NCBI GenBank assembly: GCA_041577935.1
Contig: JBFGIA010000018.1
Location: forward strand, 1 to 28,824
Length of the DNA stretch: 28,824 nucleotides
Direction of reading: 5' to 3'
Origin: CAMYLR01 sp041577935
Lineage (GTDB): Bacteria > Gemmatimonadota > Gemmatimonadetes > JACCXV01 > JAHWKZ01
Below are positions 7,670 through 15,949 of the stretch, in pieces (position 1 is the stretch's first letter; every line of letters starts with the position of its first letter). The position numbers and the translations under genes were made by a program. The notes beneath the pieces were generated by a model, which worked only from the letters and a program-made list of their open reading frames with translations, was not told where the DNA came from and did no database searches.

Positions 7670-8466
7670 CAGGCTACCTTTCCGATTTCTAATACCGGTC
7701 CTTGAGTGCAGAGCAAGTGGTACCGTGGTGGTGGGTGGCGGTTGGGTACGATGCACGCCTGGCAGACGCCAAAACCACACGCCATGCGCTCTTCGAATGC
7801 GAACTGCGCCCCCCCGATATCGTGCTCTTCGAGCTTCGCCGCGGCGGCGCGTAGCATCGGTTTCGGGCCGCAGCCGTACCAGGCGACCTCTGGTTCCGCC
7901 CACTGGCTCTCCAGCCCGTCTACGACCGACCCAGCGGTCCCCAGGCTGCCGTCGTCGGTGAATCGTTCGACGGTGTCAAACAGGCTCCTTTCATCCGCGG
8001 TCAGCTCGATGTGGGAGCGTGCGTCACGTTCTCCGTAGTAGAGCTCGATCGCGGCCTCCGGCTGCTCCGCCCTCAGCCGACGAGCCAGAAATACAAACGG
8101 CGCCAAACCGATGCCCCCCGCGATCATGCGGTGGACTGGGCTCTCGCCACGCGCAAACCCGATTCCCAACGGCCCGACCAAACGCATCATCGTGCCCGAT
8201 TCCAGTGTTCGCAGCCACGCCGTTCCACGACCCAACGCTCGCAACATGAAGAACCACTCTCCGTCGCGCACATCCCCGATCGAGAACGGACGACCGAGGT
8301 ATGCGACGGGTGAGGGCGCGACCGTCGACAACATGAAAAACTGTCCCGGTTCGCAGGCTGTGTCTGATGACGGTCGAAACCGCAGCCAGCTCGTGCCGGC
8401 GGCGATGTCGGCGGTCGACTCGAGGGCTAAGGCAAAGACCCCGACCGCCGATGGGCTTGGAGTCAC
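7666..8466 (-). CDS. pyrK: Dihydroorotate dehydrogenase B, electron-transfer subunit
   Basis: This 266-residue ferredoxin-reductase-like protein carries electrons from PyrD's FMN through a [2Fe-2S] cluster and FAD to NAD. The FAD motif RPFSI is at residues 59-63. The NAD-binding start IAGGIGLAP follows at about 115-123, and YGCGPKPML is the usual nucleotide-binding loop. Four cysteines near the end (C230, C235, C238 and C253, in CGFGVCQAC and LLC) match the PyrK cluster pattern. The start is GTG, overlapping the stop of the upstream TPR gene as GTGA. Together with the adjacent pyrD it defines a class 1B system. Confidence 0.95.
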   Translation of the reverse strand: MTPSPSAVGVFALALESTADIAAGTSWLRFRPSSDTACEPGQFFMLSTVAPSPVAYLGRPFSIGDVRDGEWFFMLRALGRGTAWLRTLESGTMMRLVGPLGIGFARGESPVHRMIAGGIGLAPFVFLARRLRAEQPEAAIELYYGERDARSHIELTADERSLFDTVERFTDDGSLGTAGSVVDGLESQWAEPEVAWYGCGPKPMLRAAAAKLEEHDIGGAQFAFEERMACGFGVCQACIVPNRHPPPRYHLLCTQGPVLEIGKVAW

Positions 8467-10124
8467 TGCGGTATGTCCCGTGGCGGTGTCGGGCGGGGAC
8501 CGTCGGCGTCCACCCGGCCTGGGGGCCCTTGGTCGGCTGGTCCGGGGCGATCCGCACCACCTGCGGGCTCAGCCAAGGTCGGTCGCCCACGATCGGCTCG
8601 AGCTCCATCCCGGCGTCGGTCATCCCGACCCGCGTAGCGGTCGAGCTGATCGACGATCCGCACCATCGGGTCGGCCGCGTCGGGGAGCGCGGTGGTCAGC
8701 GTCGTCAGCTCAGGCGCGACGGCGTAGAAGTCCATCGGCCGTTCGGGCACATCGAAACCGAGCTCTCGGCGCGCCGAGTCGGCTTCCGGTGTATCCGGGA
8801 ACTCGGCAATCAAGGAACGCAGGTGCGCCGACCCTGTCCCGTGTGAACCGTTGCGAAACCGCAGCAGACCCGCCGCCAACATCGCCCGTGGCCGCCACGG
8901 CGAGTCAGGATACTCGGCACTCAGCTGTGCGAAGACCGCCGCGGCTCGATCTGGATCGGATTCGACATCGAGGGTCTCCTCACCCAATCGATACAGAGCG
9001 GTCGAGCGGGCTAGGCTGGCGTCCTCGATACCGACGACGACCTCGCGACCGGCTGCCAACTGCTGATAGTGAATCAAGCGTGCCAACGCGCGTGATTCGC
9101 TCCGCGCTGAGTCTCCGAAGGCGCTGGTGGGAGAGTGAAGAAAAGCATCTAGGAGAATGTCCAGGGCTGCTTCATGCTGACGTCTGAGCCGCCAGACGAT
9201 GCGTCCGCGTTGGAGCGTCGCCCGGCTTGCGACGACTGTGCCTGGGGCCAACTCAGCCGTTCGCCGGTACGATGCCTCGGCTTCATCCCAGGCCGAATCA
9301 GCAGCCAACAGATCGCCGCGCTCAACCTCTGCGATGGCAGCTATAGAATCAGGTACGCCCAGCTCGATGATCTCGGCGTACGTAGCGAGCGCTTGATCTC
9401 TATGCCCCGCCAAACCGAGGGCGTGCGCAATTTTCAGCGCCGCCTGGCGCTGGACCCCCAAATCGGCAGCGTTGTCGCGATATGCGGCGTAGGCCGCGAG
9501 TGCTGCGTCGTACTGCCTCGCGTTCAGCTGCGCGTCAGCGAATTGAAGGATAAGGTTGTGCTCGCGAGCGAACTGCGGATCTTGCTCGAGCAACTGTCGA
9601 AAAGTCCCAACCGCTCGATTGTGAGCACCAAGTCCGAGCTCGATCAACGCCTTCTCGTACAGGACCTCGGCCCCGTCGATGCCCGCCACATCGTTGCCCA
9701 GTAACCCACCCAATGCCGCTTCCGCCGCTCCCAGATCTCCAAGACGGCGCTGACTCCGCACCAGGCCGAGGCGAGCCAACCCCGCCTCGTCGCGATCGGG
9801 AAATCGAGTGATGTACTCACGAAACACAGTCGCCGCATCGCGATGGCGCCCGAGTTGGTAAAACGACTGGGCCAGCAGCAGCAGGGCATCGTCGGCATAG
9901 TCCGAATCGCTGTGCCGGTCGAGAACGATGGCGCTCTTCTCGGCGGCGCGCTCAAAGGCTTCCCGCGCCAGCGCAGGGAGCGAATCCGATTCACCACCCG
10001 ATAGACGTATCCCCTCCTCGTAGGCTTGCTCGGCGTTGTAGAACGTGTTCAAGTACGCGCAGCCGACACTCGCCCACGCGAGCAACAACGCGGAGACAAG
10101 CGAGTGAGGGGAGATGGGTCTAAC
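8463..10124 (-). CDS. TPR-repeat lipoprotein (start uncertain)
   Basis: About 550 residues. An N-terminal signal sequence (RPISPHSLVSALLLAWASVGC) ends in a lipobox, with the lipid-bearing Cys near position 22, so the protein is probably membrane-anchored. The body is a long run of helical tetratricopeptide repeats, for example DYADDALLLLAQSFYQLGRHRDAATVF and YDAALAAYAAYRDNAADLG, as in BamD/YbgF-like assembly or scaffold proteins. No ATG, GTG or TTG lies between the amidase stop and the hydrophobic core that would leave a usable signal. I place the 5' end at a GTT (10124), 6 bases after an AGGA. An ATC at 10115 and the upstream ATG at 10226 are alternatives. The last 60 or so residues are Arg/Gly/Pro/Asp rich and may be out of frame. 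The exact function is not recognised. Confidence 0.8.
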   Translation of the reverse strand, partial: VRPISPHSLVSALLLAWASVGCAYLNTFYNAEQAYEEGIRLSGGESDSLPALAREAFERAAEKSAIVLDRHSDSDYADDALLLLAQSFYQLGRHRDAATVFREYITRFPDRDEAGLARLGLVRSQRRLGDLGAAEAALGGLLGNDVAGIDGAEVLYEKALIELGLGAHNRAVGTFRQLLEQDPQFAREHNLILQFADAQLNARQYDAALAAYAAYRDNAADLGVQRQAALKIAHALGLAGHRDQALATYAEIIELGVPDSIAAIAEVERGDLLAADSAWDEAEASYRRTAELAPGTVVASRATLQRGRIVWRLRRQHEAALDILLDAFLHSPTSAFGDSARSESRALARLIHYQQLAAGREVVVGIEDASLARSTALYRLGEETLDVESDPDRAAAVFAQLSAEYPDSPWRPRAMLAAGLLRFRNGSHGTGSAHLRSLIAEFPDTPEADSARRELGFDVPERPMDFYAVAPELTTLTTALPDAADPMVRIVDQLDRYAGRDDRRRDGARADRGRPTLAEPAGGADRPGPADQGPPGRVDADGPRPTPPRDIPQ

Positions 10125-11757
10125 CGGTCGTCCTGCGCACCAAGGCTCGCTCTCCGTACTGCGAGAGGTAAGTGAGCAGAGAGTCGGCGAGTCCGTCGAC
10201 GAGGCGGGTTCGGAACGCCGAATCATTGAGCAGTGCTTCCTCCTGGGGATTGCTGATGAATGCCATCTCAAACAAAACGGCTGGCATGAAGGCGCCGTTG
10301 AGGACGAAAAAGCCGGCTTGCTTCACCCCTCGACTCTTGAGTGGCAGCTGCCGGCTGAGCGCCTCCTGAATCGTCTCTGCCAGCGTGCTCGATTCGCGGA
10401 GGTACTCATTCTGCGCCAGATCCCAAAGAATGAAATTTAGATCACCCAGTGATTCAGGGTCAATCTGGGGATTCTCGTAGCGAATAGCCGAGTTCTCCAT
10501 CCGCGCGACTCGTTTTTCGTCCTCTGTTTTTGCCGCCGACAGGAAGTAGGTCTCGAAACCTTCTGCCGAACGATTCCGCGCCGAATTGGCATGGATCGAA
10601 ACGAACAGGTCCGCTTGTTCACGGTTGGCGATCCGAGTGCGGTCGGCCAGCGTGACAAACTCGTCTTCATCGCGCGTCATCAATACGCGGACATCGTTCT
10701 CGCGTTGCAGCCGCTCTCGCAACTGGCGCGCTACCATCAGCGTAACCGCTTTTTCTTGCGTTCGCCGGGGGCCGATTGAACCCGGATCGTCGCCACCATG
10801 TCCGGCGTCGAGAACGATAGTCCACTGTTTTCGCTCCGGTGGTGGGGCCGGCGTTTGAGTGACCGGATCGGGGCGGCGATCGGTGGGCGACACAACCACC
10901 GGTCGGCGGACATTGACGTCGGCGGCGAGCATGATCGCCGCCTCGTCGACAGCACCCGAGCGAAGTACAACCTCAAAGCCGGCCGGCCGGCGAAGCGGGG
11001 CTACGGCATAAACCGAAGCGCGTGGGTCAAGCCACAGCGTCACCGCGGTTCGACCGCTGCTCGCTGGACCCACCGCCACGCTGTCAACCAGCCCCAAGCC
11101 CGCCAAGCCACGCACCAAATCCGGTTCGATCTCGACTCCCGAAAGCAGCAGCTGGAGTGTCCCGGGAAGCGCGTCATCCACGACAATCCCCGGAACAGTA
11201 GCCAACCGGAACCCGAGCCGCGTGCGCCCCGGCTCAGCCCAGAAGTCGACCCTCGGGAGGTCGTCCCCAGCTGGCATGCGGTCGAGGCCGATCATGCCGC
11301 TCTCCACCCCGCCCGCGGGCGGCTCTTTCTGAGTGTCGGCCGGCGGCGGCTCACGCTCGATGCTGCCACGGTCGGGCAGGGTCGGGAAACGCCCCGGCCA
11401 CAAGGTCGGGAGAAGTTGAAAAAGGCTCGAGGCTGGCAAGTAGAAACCGGCCCCATCCTTCTGTGCCGCGTCTATCATCTGGTACCAGCGGCCATCGAAC
11501 TGGACAAACGGCGAACGGCGGTGAACGGTCATGCGTGCCTGGTCGACGACCAACACTGCCCGCTCGGGCCCCGCAGCGAGCACATCGCCACCGAGCAACC
11601 GTGCGACTTCGGCGAGCGCCACAAACTGCCGGCCCTGGCGCTCGATTATGGGCACCTCGCGGGCAACACCGTCGATCGCCACCGTCACCGACTGCGCAGC
11701 CAGCGGCGGTGCGGCGATCAAAACGGCCAGTACGACGAGCAATCTCACGCGAGTCAT
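10120..11757 (-). CDS. N-acetylmuramoyl-L-alanine amidase
   Basis: This 545-residue exported zinc amidase cleaves the bond between the muramic acid lactyl group and the stem peptide of peptidoglycan, typically during cell separation. A signal peptide (residues 1-21, cleavage after LAA) precedes a copper-amine-oxidase-N-like domain (about 24-115). An AMIN-like beta region follows (about 165-270), then a Pro-rich linker and an Amidase_3 catalytic domain (about 312-530). Zinc ligands appear as H320 (VLDAGHGG), E335 and H389 (DLFVSIHANS). The catalytic glutamate lies in the late FEMAF motif. The ATG at 11757 overlaps the smpB stop as ATGA. The modular N-terminus suggests targeting to a septal or wall structure. 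The catalytic call is firm; the targeting domains are by resemblance. Confidence 0.95.
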   Translation of the reverse strand: MTRVRLLVVLAVLIAAPPLAAQSVTVAIDGVAREVPIIERQGRQFVALAEVARLLGGDVLAAGPERAVLVVDQARMTVHRRSPFVQFDGRWYQMIDAAQKDGAGFYLPASSLFQLLPTLWPGRFPTLPDRGSIEREPPPADTQKEPPAGGVESGMIGLDRMPAGDDLPRVDFWAEPGRTRLGFRLATVPGIVVDDALPGTLQLLLSGVEIEPDLVRGLAGLGLVDSVAVGPASSGRTAVTLWLDPRASVYAVAPLRRPAGFEVVLRSGAVDEAAIMLAADVNVRRPVVVSPTDRRPDPVTQTPAPPPERKQWTIVLDAGHGGDDPGSIGPRRTQEKAVTLMVARQLRERLQRENDVRVLMTRDEDEFVTLADRTRIANREQADLFVSIHANSARNRSAEGFETYFLSAAKTEDEKRVARMENSAIRYENPQIDPESLGDLNFILWDLAQNEYLRESSTLAETIQEALSRQLPLKSRGVKQAGFFVLNGAFMPAVLFEMAFISNPQEEALLNDSAFRTRLVDGLADSLLTYLSQYGERALVRRTTG

Positions 11758-12206
11758 CGACGTCCCAACTCGCGCTCGGCTTCGCGATCGAGCTCGCGTC
11801 GCCGCATCGCCTCGCGCTTGTCGTAGTGCTTCTTACCGCGCGCCACCGCCAATGTCATCTTCGCAAAACCGTTCCGGAAATGAATGTCCAAAGGCACAAT
11901 TGTCAATCCTTTCTCATTGACTTGCTCGGCAAGCATCCGAATCTCGCGCTTGTTCAGCAGCAGCTTGCGGCGTCGCGTCGGGCTCGGGTTCCAACGATCG
12001 GCCGGGTCATAAGGACTAACGTAGACGCCGTGGACAAACGCCTCGCCACCCTCAACGGTCGCATACCCGTCTCGCAAGTTCACGTTTCCCTGCCGCACCG
12101 ATTTGACCTCGGCGCCCAGCAGCACGATCCCGGCCTCGAGCGTCTCGAGGATCTCGTAGTCGTACCGCGCCCTGCGGTTCCGGGCAACGATCGTCTCCGG
12201 TTTCAT
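11754..12206 (-). CDS. smpB: SsrA-binding protein
   Basis: This 150-residue small basic protein binds tmRNA and delivers it to stalled ribosomes for trans-translation. Recognisable blocks are ARYDYEILETLEAGIVLLGAE at about 13-33, VKSVRQGNVNLRDGYA, then GLTIVPLDIHF and the VARGKKHYDKRE segment. A Lys/Arg-rich C-terminal tail, which enters the decoding site in known SmpB, completes it. Length is normal for the family. It is the first gene of a minus-strand operon running through the amidase to the pyrimidine genes. The 147-base region upstream is shared with the divergent tRNA-Leu promoter. A TACAAT on the minus strand near 12265-12270 could be its -10 box, without a convincing -35. Confidence 0.97.
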   Translation of the reverse strand: MKPETIVARNRRARYDYEILETLEAGIVLLGAEVKSVRQGNVNLRDGYATVEGGEAFVHGVYVSPYDPADRWNPSPTRRRKLLLNKREIRMLAEQVNEKGLTIVPLDIHFRNGFAKMTLAVARGKKHYDKREAMRRRELDREAERELGRR

Positions 12207-12281
12207 CGTTCTCGGTTGTGGTCGGTCCTCAGGATGGGGATGTCAAACGATACGGATCGGGCGCATTGTATGCAAACGCGA

Positions 12282-12311
12282 TTGACAGTCTCGAGCGACG
12301 ATCCGTATCTT
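12282..12311 (+). promoter_or_regulatory. Sigma70-type promoter for tRNA-Leu
   Basis: A perfect TTGACA (12282-12287) is followed after 18 bases by TATCTT (12306-12311), a four-of-six -10 match. Transcription would begin near 12318, about 35 bases before the tRNA. It has the same TTGACA box as the tRNA-Thr promoter in this window. The downstream small gene and transporter may be read from it too, since no strong terminator separates them. Confidence 0.5.
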
Positions 12312-12353
12312 GACCCTCCCTTGGCGGGTCCACAGCCAGCGGCCCCGCATGAT

Positions 12354-12440
12354 GCCCAAGTGGCGGAACTGGTAGACGCGCACGATTCAGGGTCGTGTGG
12401 GCTTGCGCCCGTGGGGGTTCGACTCCCTCCTTGGGCACCA
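12354..12440 (+). tRNA. tRNA-Leu (anticodon CAG)
   Basis: This 87-base class II tRNA has acceptor arms GCCCAAG and CTTGGGC, and an anticodon stem CACGA/TCGTG holding the loop TTCAGGG, whose anticodon CAG decodes CTG. A long variable arm (TGGGCTTGCGCCCG) is typical of leucine tRNAs. The T-arm GGGGG-TTCGACT-CCCTC includes one G-U pair. Discriminator A and CCA are encoded at 12437-12440. A short T-run (TTGTTTTT) follows at about 12454-12461 without a clear hairpin. The remaining bases to 12492 show nothing else. Confidence 0.96.
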
Positions 12441-12492
12441 TGTGGGGCGGCCGTTGTTTTTCCAATCCTGCGACAGTAATCTTCGCACCGGC

Positions 12493-12744
12493 ATGCTGAA
12501 GTTAATCATCATAGTCGCCGTGCTCATTTGGGTCGCTTATCGAATCGCGCAATTACTCCCGCGCATCGAGATCAGCATCGACCGCGGGCACGACGAGATC
12601 CGAGTCTTCGGGATCATGCGCGAGCACTTTCCTGACCAGTACGAGCGCTACAAACATGGTTTGCTGTCGGAGACCGAGGAGCGGCAACTCTATCTCGACT
12701 GCGTCGAGATCCTCGGAGCACGACAGGAGATCGACCGGCTCTGA
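12493..12744 (+). CDS. Small hypothetical membrane protein
   Basis: This 83-residue protein has one N-terminal membrane helix (about residues 3-21, LKLIIIVAVLIWVAYRIAQ). A polar, partly helical tail follows with acidic and basic residues (IDRGHDEIRVFG, HFPDQYERYKHGLLSETEE). I do not recognise a family. I start it at the ATG at 12493, since the open frame upstream reads through the tRNA-Leu. No good ribosome-binding site precedes that ATG. Its stop (12742-12744) overlaps the proposed CTG start of the large transporter, and an AGGAG inside its final codons may serve that gene. It may be cotranscribed with tRNA-Leu and act with the transporter, but that is inference from position. Confidence 0.72.
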   Translation: MLKLIIIVAVLIWVAYRIAQLLPRIEISIDRGHDEIRVFGIMREHFPDQYERYKHGLLSETEERQLYLDCVEILGARQEIDRL

Positions 12745-15700
12745 GCCCGGCCGGTTCTAAGCCAGCTCGCCGCTGGCTCTCCACGCTACTCGACATCCGT
12801 TCCAACGAATGGCCGATCGTATGGTTGCTGTTCGGATATTTCTTCCTGCTCACCTCGACACAACACCTGCTCCGTCCGGCTCGAAACGCGTTCTTCCTGA
12901 GCACCGCTGGAGCGGAGAATCTGCCGTGGGCCTACATCGCGAGTGCGATCGTCTCCGCATTCGCCACGATCGTTTACGGACGTTTCTCGGCATCGTTCTC
13001 GCGAACCCGGCAGGTGGTCATTACGCTGGCGATCGTAATCGCTTCGCTGGTCGCGTTCTGGGTGCTGTTGAGCCGGCCCGACGGTCGCATCGCGGGCGCA
13101 TTCTACGTCTGGAACAACGTGTTCTCGTTGCTGTTGATCAGCCAGTTCTTCCTGATCACCAGCGAGATGTTCGATCCGCGCCAAGCGAAGCGCGTGTTCG
13201 GCTTCATCGGCGCCGGAGGGCTGTCTGGCGGCGTACTCGGAAGTGCCGCCGCCGGTCTCCTATCCAGGCCTCTCGGAGCCATAAACTTGCTGCTGATGGC
13301 GGCAGTCTTGTTGGTCGTGTGCACGATCGTCGTGACGCGTGTCCTCAGCGTTGGAACGATTCGTGAAACACGGCAGGCGGGCAGCCAGCGTGCTTCGCGG
13401 CGGACAGAGGGCGGAGTCACCAGTGGTCTCCGCTCGATCAAACGACTCCCCCACCTCCAGCGGATCGCGGCACTCGTGTTCATCACTGTTCTGGTTTCGA
13501 CTTTCTTCGATTGGATGTTCAGCTTTCTCGTCGAGTCGACGATCCCCGACCGAGAGGCTCAATCCGAGTTCTTCGGACGCGCGTTTGCTGTGTTCAACGG
13601 CCTCGGACTCATCTTTCAGCTGGCTGCTACCAGCGCCGTCATTCGCCTGTGCGGGTTGGCGGGATCGTTGTTGATCCTGCCGATGGGCATGGGGCTGGGC
13701 GCCGCCGGACTCATCTTTTTGCCGGGGTTGATCACCGCAACGGCCGGCAAGGGCGTCGATATGACGCTCCGAAACTCGGTCGATCAATCCGCAAGAGAGT
13801 TGCTCTACCTCCCCGTGCCGACGGCGTTCAAGCAACGCGCCAAACCGTTTATCGATGTCGTACTACAGCGGAGCGCGGATGGGTTGGCCGGGGTCTTGAT
13901 CCTGCTTGGAAGCGGGATGGCCGGAACCGGTGTGCGACCGCTGGCGTTCATCACCCTGGCGTTGGTCGCCGCTTGGCTGGTCACGGTCGTCCGTGTCCGT
14001 GGCAGCTACCGTCACGCACTCGAGCGGTTGCTGGCGGTACGCGACATCGACTTGGTCGAGGTAGCTGACGAGAGCCTCGACACGGAGGCGGTTCGTGAGC
14101 TCCGCGCCGCCTTGCGGCCGTCGACGAGTGCGACCGGCGTTCATTACGCGCTCGATCTGTTACGCGACTCTCCTGCTCGCAAGCTCCGCGACGACCTGCT
14201 GAGATTGCTCGACCATCGCGACCCGACAGTTCGCGCGCGCGCGATCACGCAGCTACTGCCGGTAGCGAACGCCAGCGACTTGAAGGCCATCCGACCGTTG
14301 CTCGACGACAACGAGGATCCGAGAGTCCGAGCTCAAGCCACGATTCTCGCCACCCGCTTCGAGCCCGAGCACCACTTGGCACGCATGCCGGAGTGGCTTG
14401 AGTCAACGGAACCCAACGCCTTGGAGGCGGCGCTGGCGTGCTCCTTGGCCCACGGAGATCGAGCGCACGAACAGGCGGCAACAGACCGGTTACAGCGTTT
14501 GATGGCCGACACCACCCCTCAAGCCGCCCCGCAGAGGGCAGCGTGTGCTCGAGCTCTGGCTCGGCTGCCTGGCGACCACCCGCTGCAGAGCGGACTCGCT
14601 GATCTCTTGGCTGACGACGACCCGGGGGTCATTCGAGCCGCGATCTCGAGCGCCGGTGCGGCTCGCCGGGTTGAGTTGCTGGAGCCTCTCGTGCCACATC
14701 TCGGGTCGGCCGAGACTCGCCGTCTCGCGACGCGGGCGATGGCTGCCGCGGGGGATAGTGCGGTCCCGCACCTGTCCGCTTTTCTGCGCGATCCATGCAT
14801 GCCTCGGAGGTGGTTGCCCAGCGTGTTCGTCGAGATCGCCACCCCGGCGGCCTTCTTTTCGCTCGCGGACGGTCTACCGTTCTTGACCCAAACGGACATC
14901 CGATCGGCAGCGCTAAAAGCCCTCAACAAGCTGCGCCGTCGACATCCATCGTGGGAGATCCCCACCGTCGTCATCCGGCGTCAACTCGATTCTGAGCTGT
15001 TCGAGGCGTACGACACGGAGCGGCAGCTCGAGACGCTGTCTCAACTCGCGGACGAGCCCGACACACCGGACGTCGAGAGCGCGATCACGTATGCTTGGGC
15101 GTTGACGCTGCGCGGTGAGCGAGCAGTCGAGCGCGCGTTCCGGCTGGAGGCGCTGCTCCACACTCCGCGCACGATCTACTTTGCGTACGCGGGGCTAACT
15201 GGCGGTAGATCGGAGCACGCGGCACACGCTATCGAGCTCTTGGAGACCGCGCTCGATCGAGAAGATGCGCGTGTCGTCGTGCCGCTAATCGACGCCGATT
15301 ACTCTCGACCGCAGCGAGTCGCCGCGGGCCGGCAGTGGTTTCAGTTGGAGGACGTACCGCTCAAGACCGATCTCACGATCGTCCTTGAGCGTGGACAGCC
15401 GTGGCTCAAGGCGTACGCCACTCCGCTCGCGCAACGCGTCGGCGCGGCGATCGCTACAGGCAAGCACGAGGAACGAATGGCTCGGTCTACGGTCGAAAAA
15501 GCGGCGGCGCTCAGGCACGCCAAGTTAATGCGCAATCTCGACGCCGATGATTTGCTGCAGCTGGCAGCGGTCGCTGAGGAGCGTTCGTTCGACCGCGATC
15601 AACATCTGTTCTACGAGGGCGAGGCCGGCGAATACCTATATGTCGTTTTGGATGGGGGGATTCGCCTAGAACGAGGCGATCTAGCCGTCTATCAAGCGGT

Positions 15701-15938
15701 TCCCGGTGATGTGATCGGGGAGTTTTCGATTCTCGACCAGCGACCGCGGTCGACCAGCGCGGTGGCTACCGCCCCGACTCAGACGCTCGCCATTCACCGC
15801 GACGACATGATTCAAGTCATGGCCGACAACTACACTCTCGTCGAGGGGCTCTTCAGACACTTGACAGAGATCATCCGCGATATGAACGAGCTTGTGTATC
15901 CATCGGAGAAGTCAACGCCGGGCGATGAAGATGTCTAA
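12741..15938 (+). CDS. Npt-like transporter fused to HEAT repeats and a cNMP-binding domain
   Basis: This single 1065-residue frame holds three parts. Residues about 22-425 form a polytopic transporter resembling the ATP/ADP-translocase (Npt1/Npt2) branch of the major facilitator fold: LRPARNAFFLS early, and QAKRVFGFIGAGG at 148-160, a strong family signature. Residues about 460-770 are HEAT-like helical repeats (DPTVRARAITQL, DPRVRAQATILA, DPGVIRAAISSA). Residues about 930-1050 form a cyclic-nucleotide-binding domain; its phosphate cassette GEFSILDQRPRSTS keeps E994 and R1003. Substrate is unknown; nucleotide exchange is only a family guess. The first ordinary start codon, TTG at 12825, would cut into membrane helix 1. 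The CTG at 12741, 11 bases after AGGAG and overlapping the previous stop, keeps it whole. The stop lies 11 bases from the convergent lpd stop. Confidence 0.85.
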   Translation: MSPAGSKPARRWLSTLLDIRSNEWPIVWLLFGYFFLLTSTQHLLRPARNAFFLSTAGAENLPWAYIASAIVSAFATIVYGRFSASFSRTRQVVITLAIVIASLVAFWVLLSRPDGRIAGAFYVWNNVFSLLLISQFFLITSEMFDPRQAKRVFGFIGAGGLSGGVLGSAAAGLLSRPLGAINLLLMAAVLLVVCTIVVTRVLSVGTIRETRQAGSQRASRRTEGGVTSGLRSIKRLPHLQRIAALVFITVLVSTFFDWMFSFLVESTIPDREAQSEFFGRAFAVFNGLGLIFQLAATSAVIRLCGLAGSLLILPMGMGLGAAGLIFLPGLITATAGKGVDMTLRNSVDQSARELLYLPVPTAFKQRAKPFIDVVLQRSADGLAGVLILLGSGMAGTGVRPLAFITLALVAAWLVTVVRVRGSYRHALERLLAVRDIDLVEVADESLDTEAVRELRAALRPSTSATGVHYALDLLRDSPARKLRDDLLRLLDHRDPTVRARAITQLLPVANASDLKAIRPLLDDNEDPRVRAQATILATRFEPEHHLARMPEWLESTEPNALEAALACSLAHGDRAHEQAATDRLQRLMADTTPQAAPQRAACARALARLPGDHPLQSGLADLLADDDPGVIRAAISSAGAARRVELLEPLVPHLGSAETRRLATRAMAAAGDSAVPHLSAFLRDPCMPRRWLPSVFVEIATPAAFFSLADGLPFLTQTDIRSAALKALNKLRRRHPSWEIPTVVIRRQLDSELFEAYDTERQLETLSQLADEPDTPDVESAITYAWALTLRGERAVERAFRLEALLHTPRTIYFAYAGLTGGRSEHAAHAIELLETALDREDARVVVPLIDADYSRPQRVAAGRQWFQLEDVPLKTDLTIVLERGQPWLKAYATPLAQRVGAAIATGKHEERMARSTVEKAAALRHAKLMRNLDADDLLQLAAVAEERSFDRDQHLFYEGEAGEYLYVVLDGGIRLERGDLAVYQAVPGDVIGEFSILDQRPRSTSAVATAPTQTLAIHRDDMIQVMADNYTLVEGLFRHLTEIIRDMNELVYPSEKSTPGDEDV

Positions 15939-15949
15939 CGAGTCCGATA

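Noticed and set aside
10798..12479. Two long plus-strand open frames (10798-11826 and 11463-12479) opposite the amidase and smpB
   Set aside because: Both are antisense to well-defined genes and have Arg/His/Pro-rich composition. The second also reads through the tRNA-Leu.
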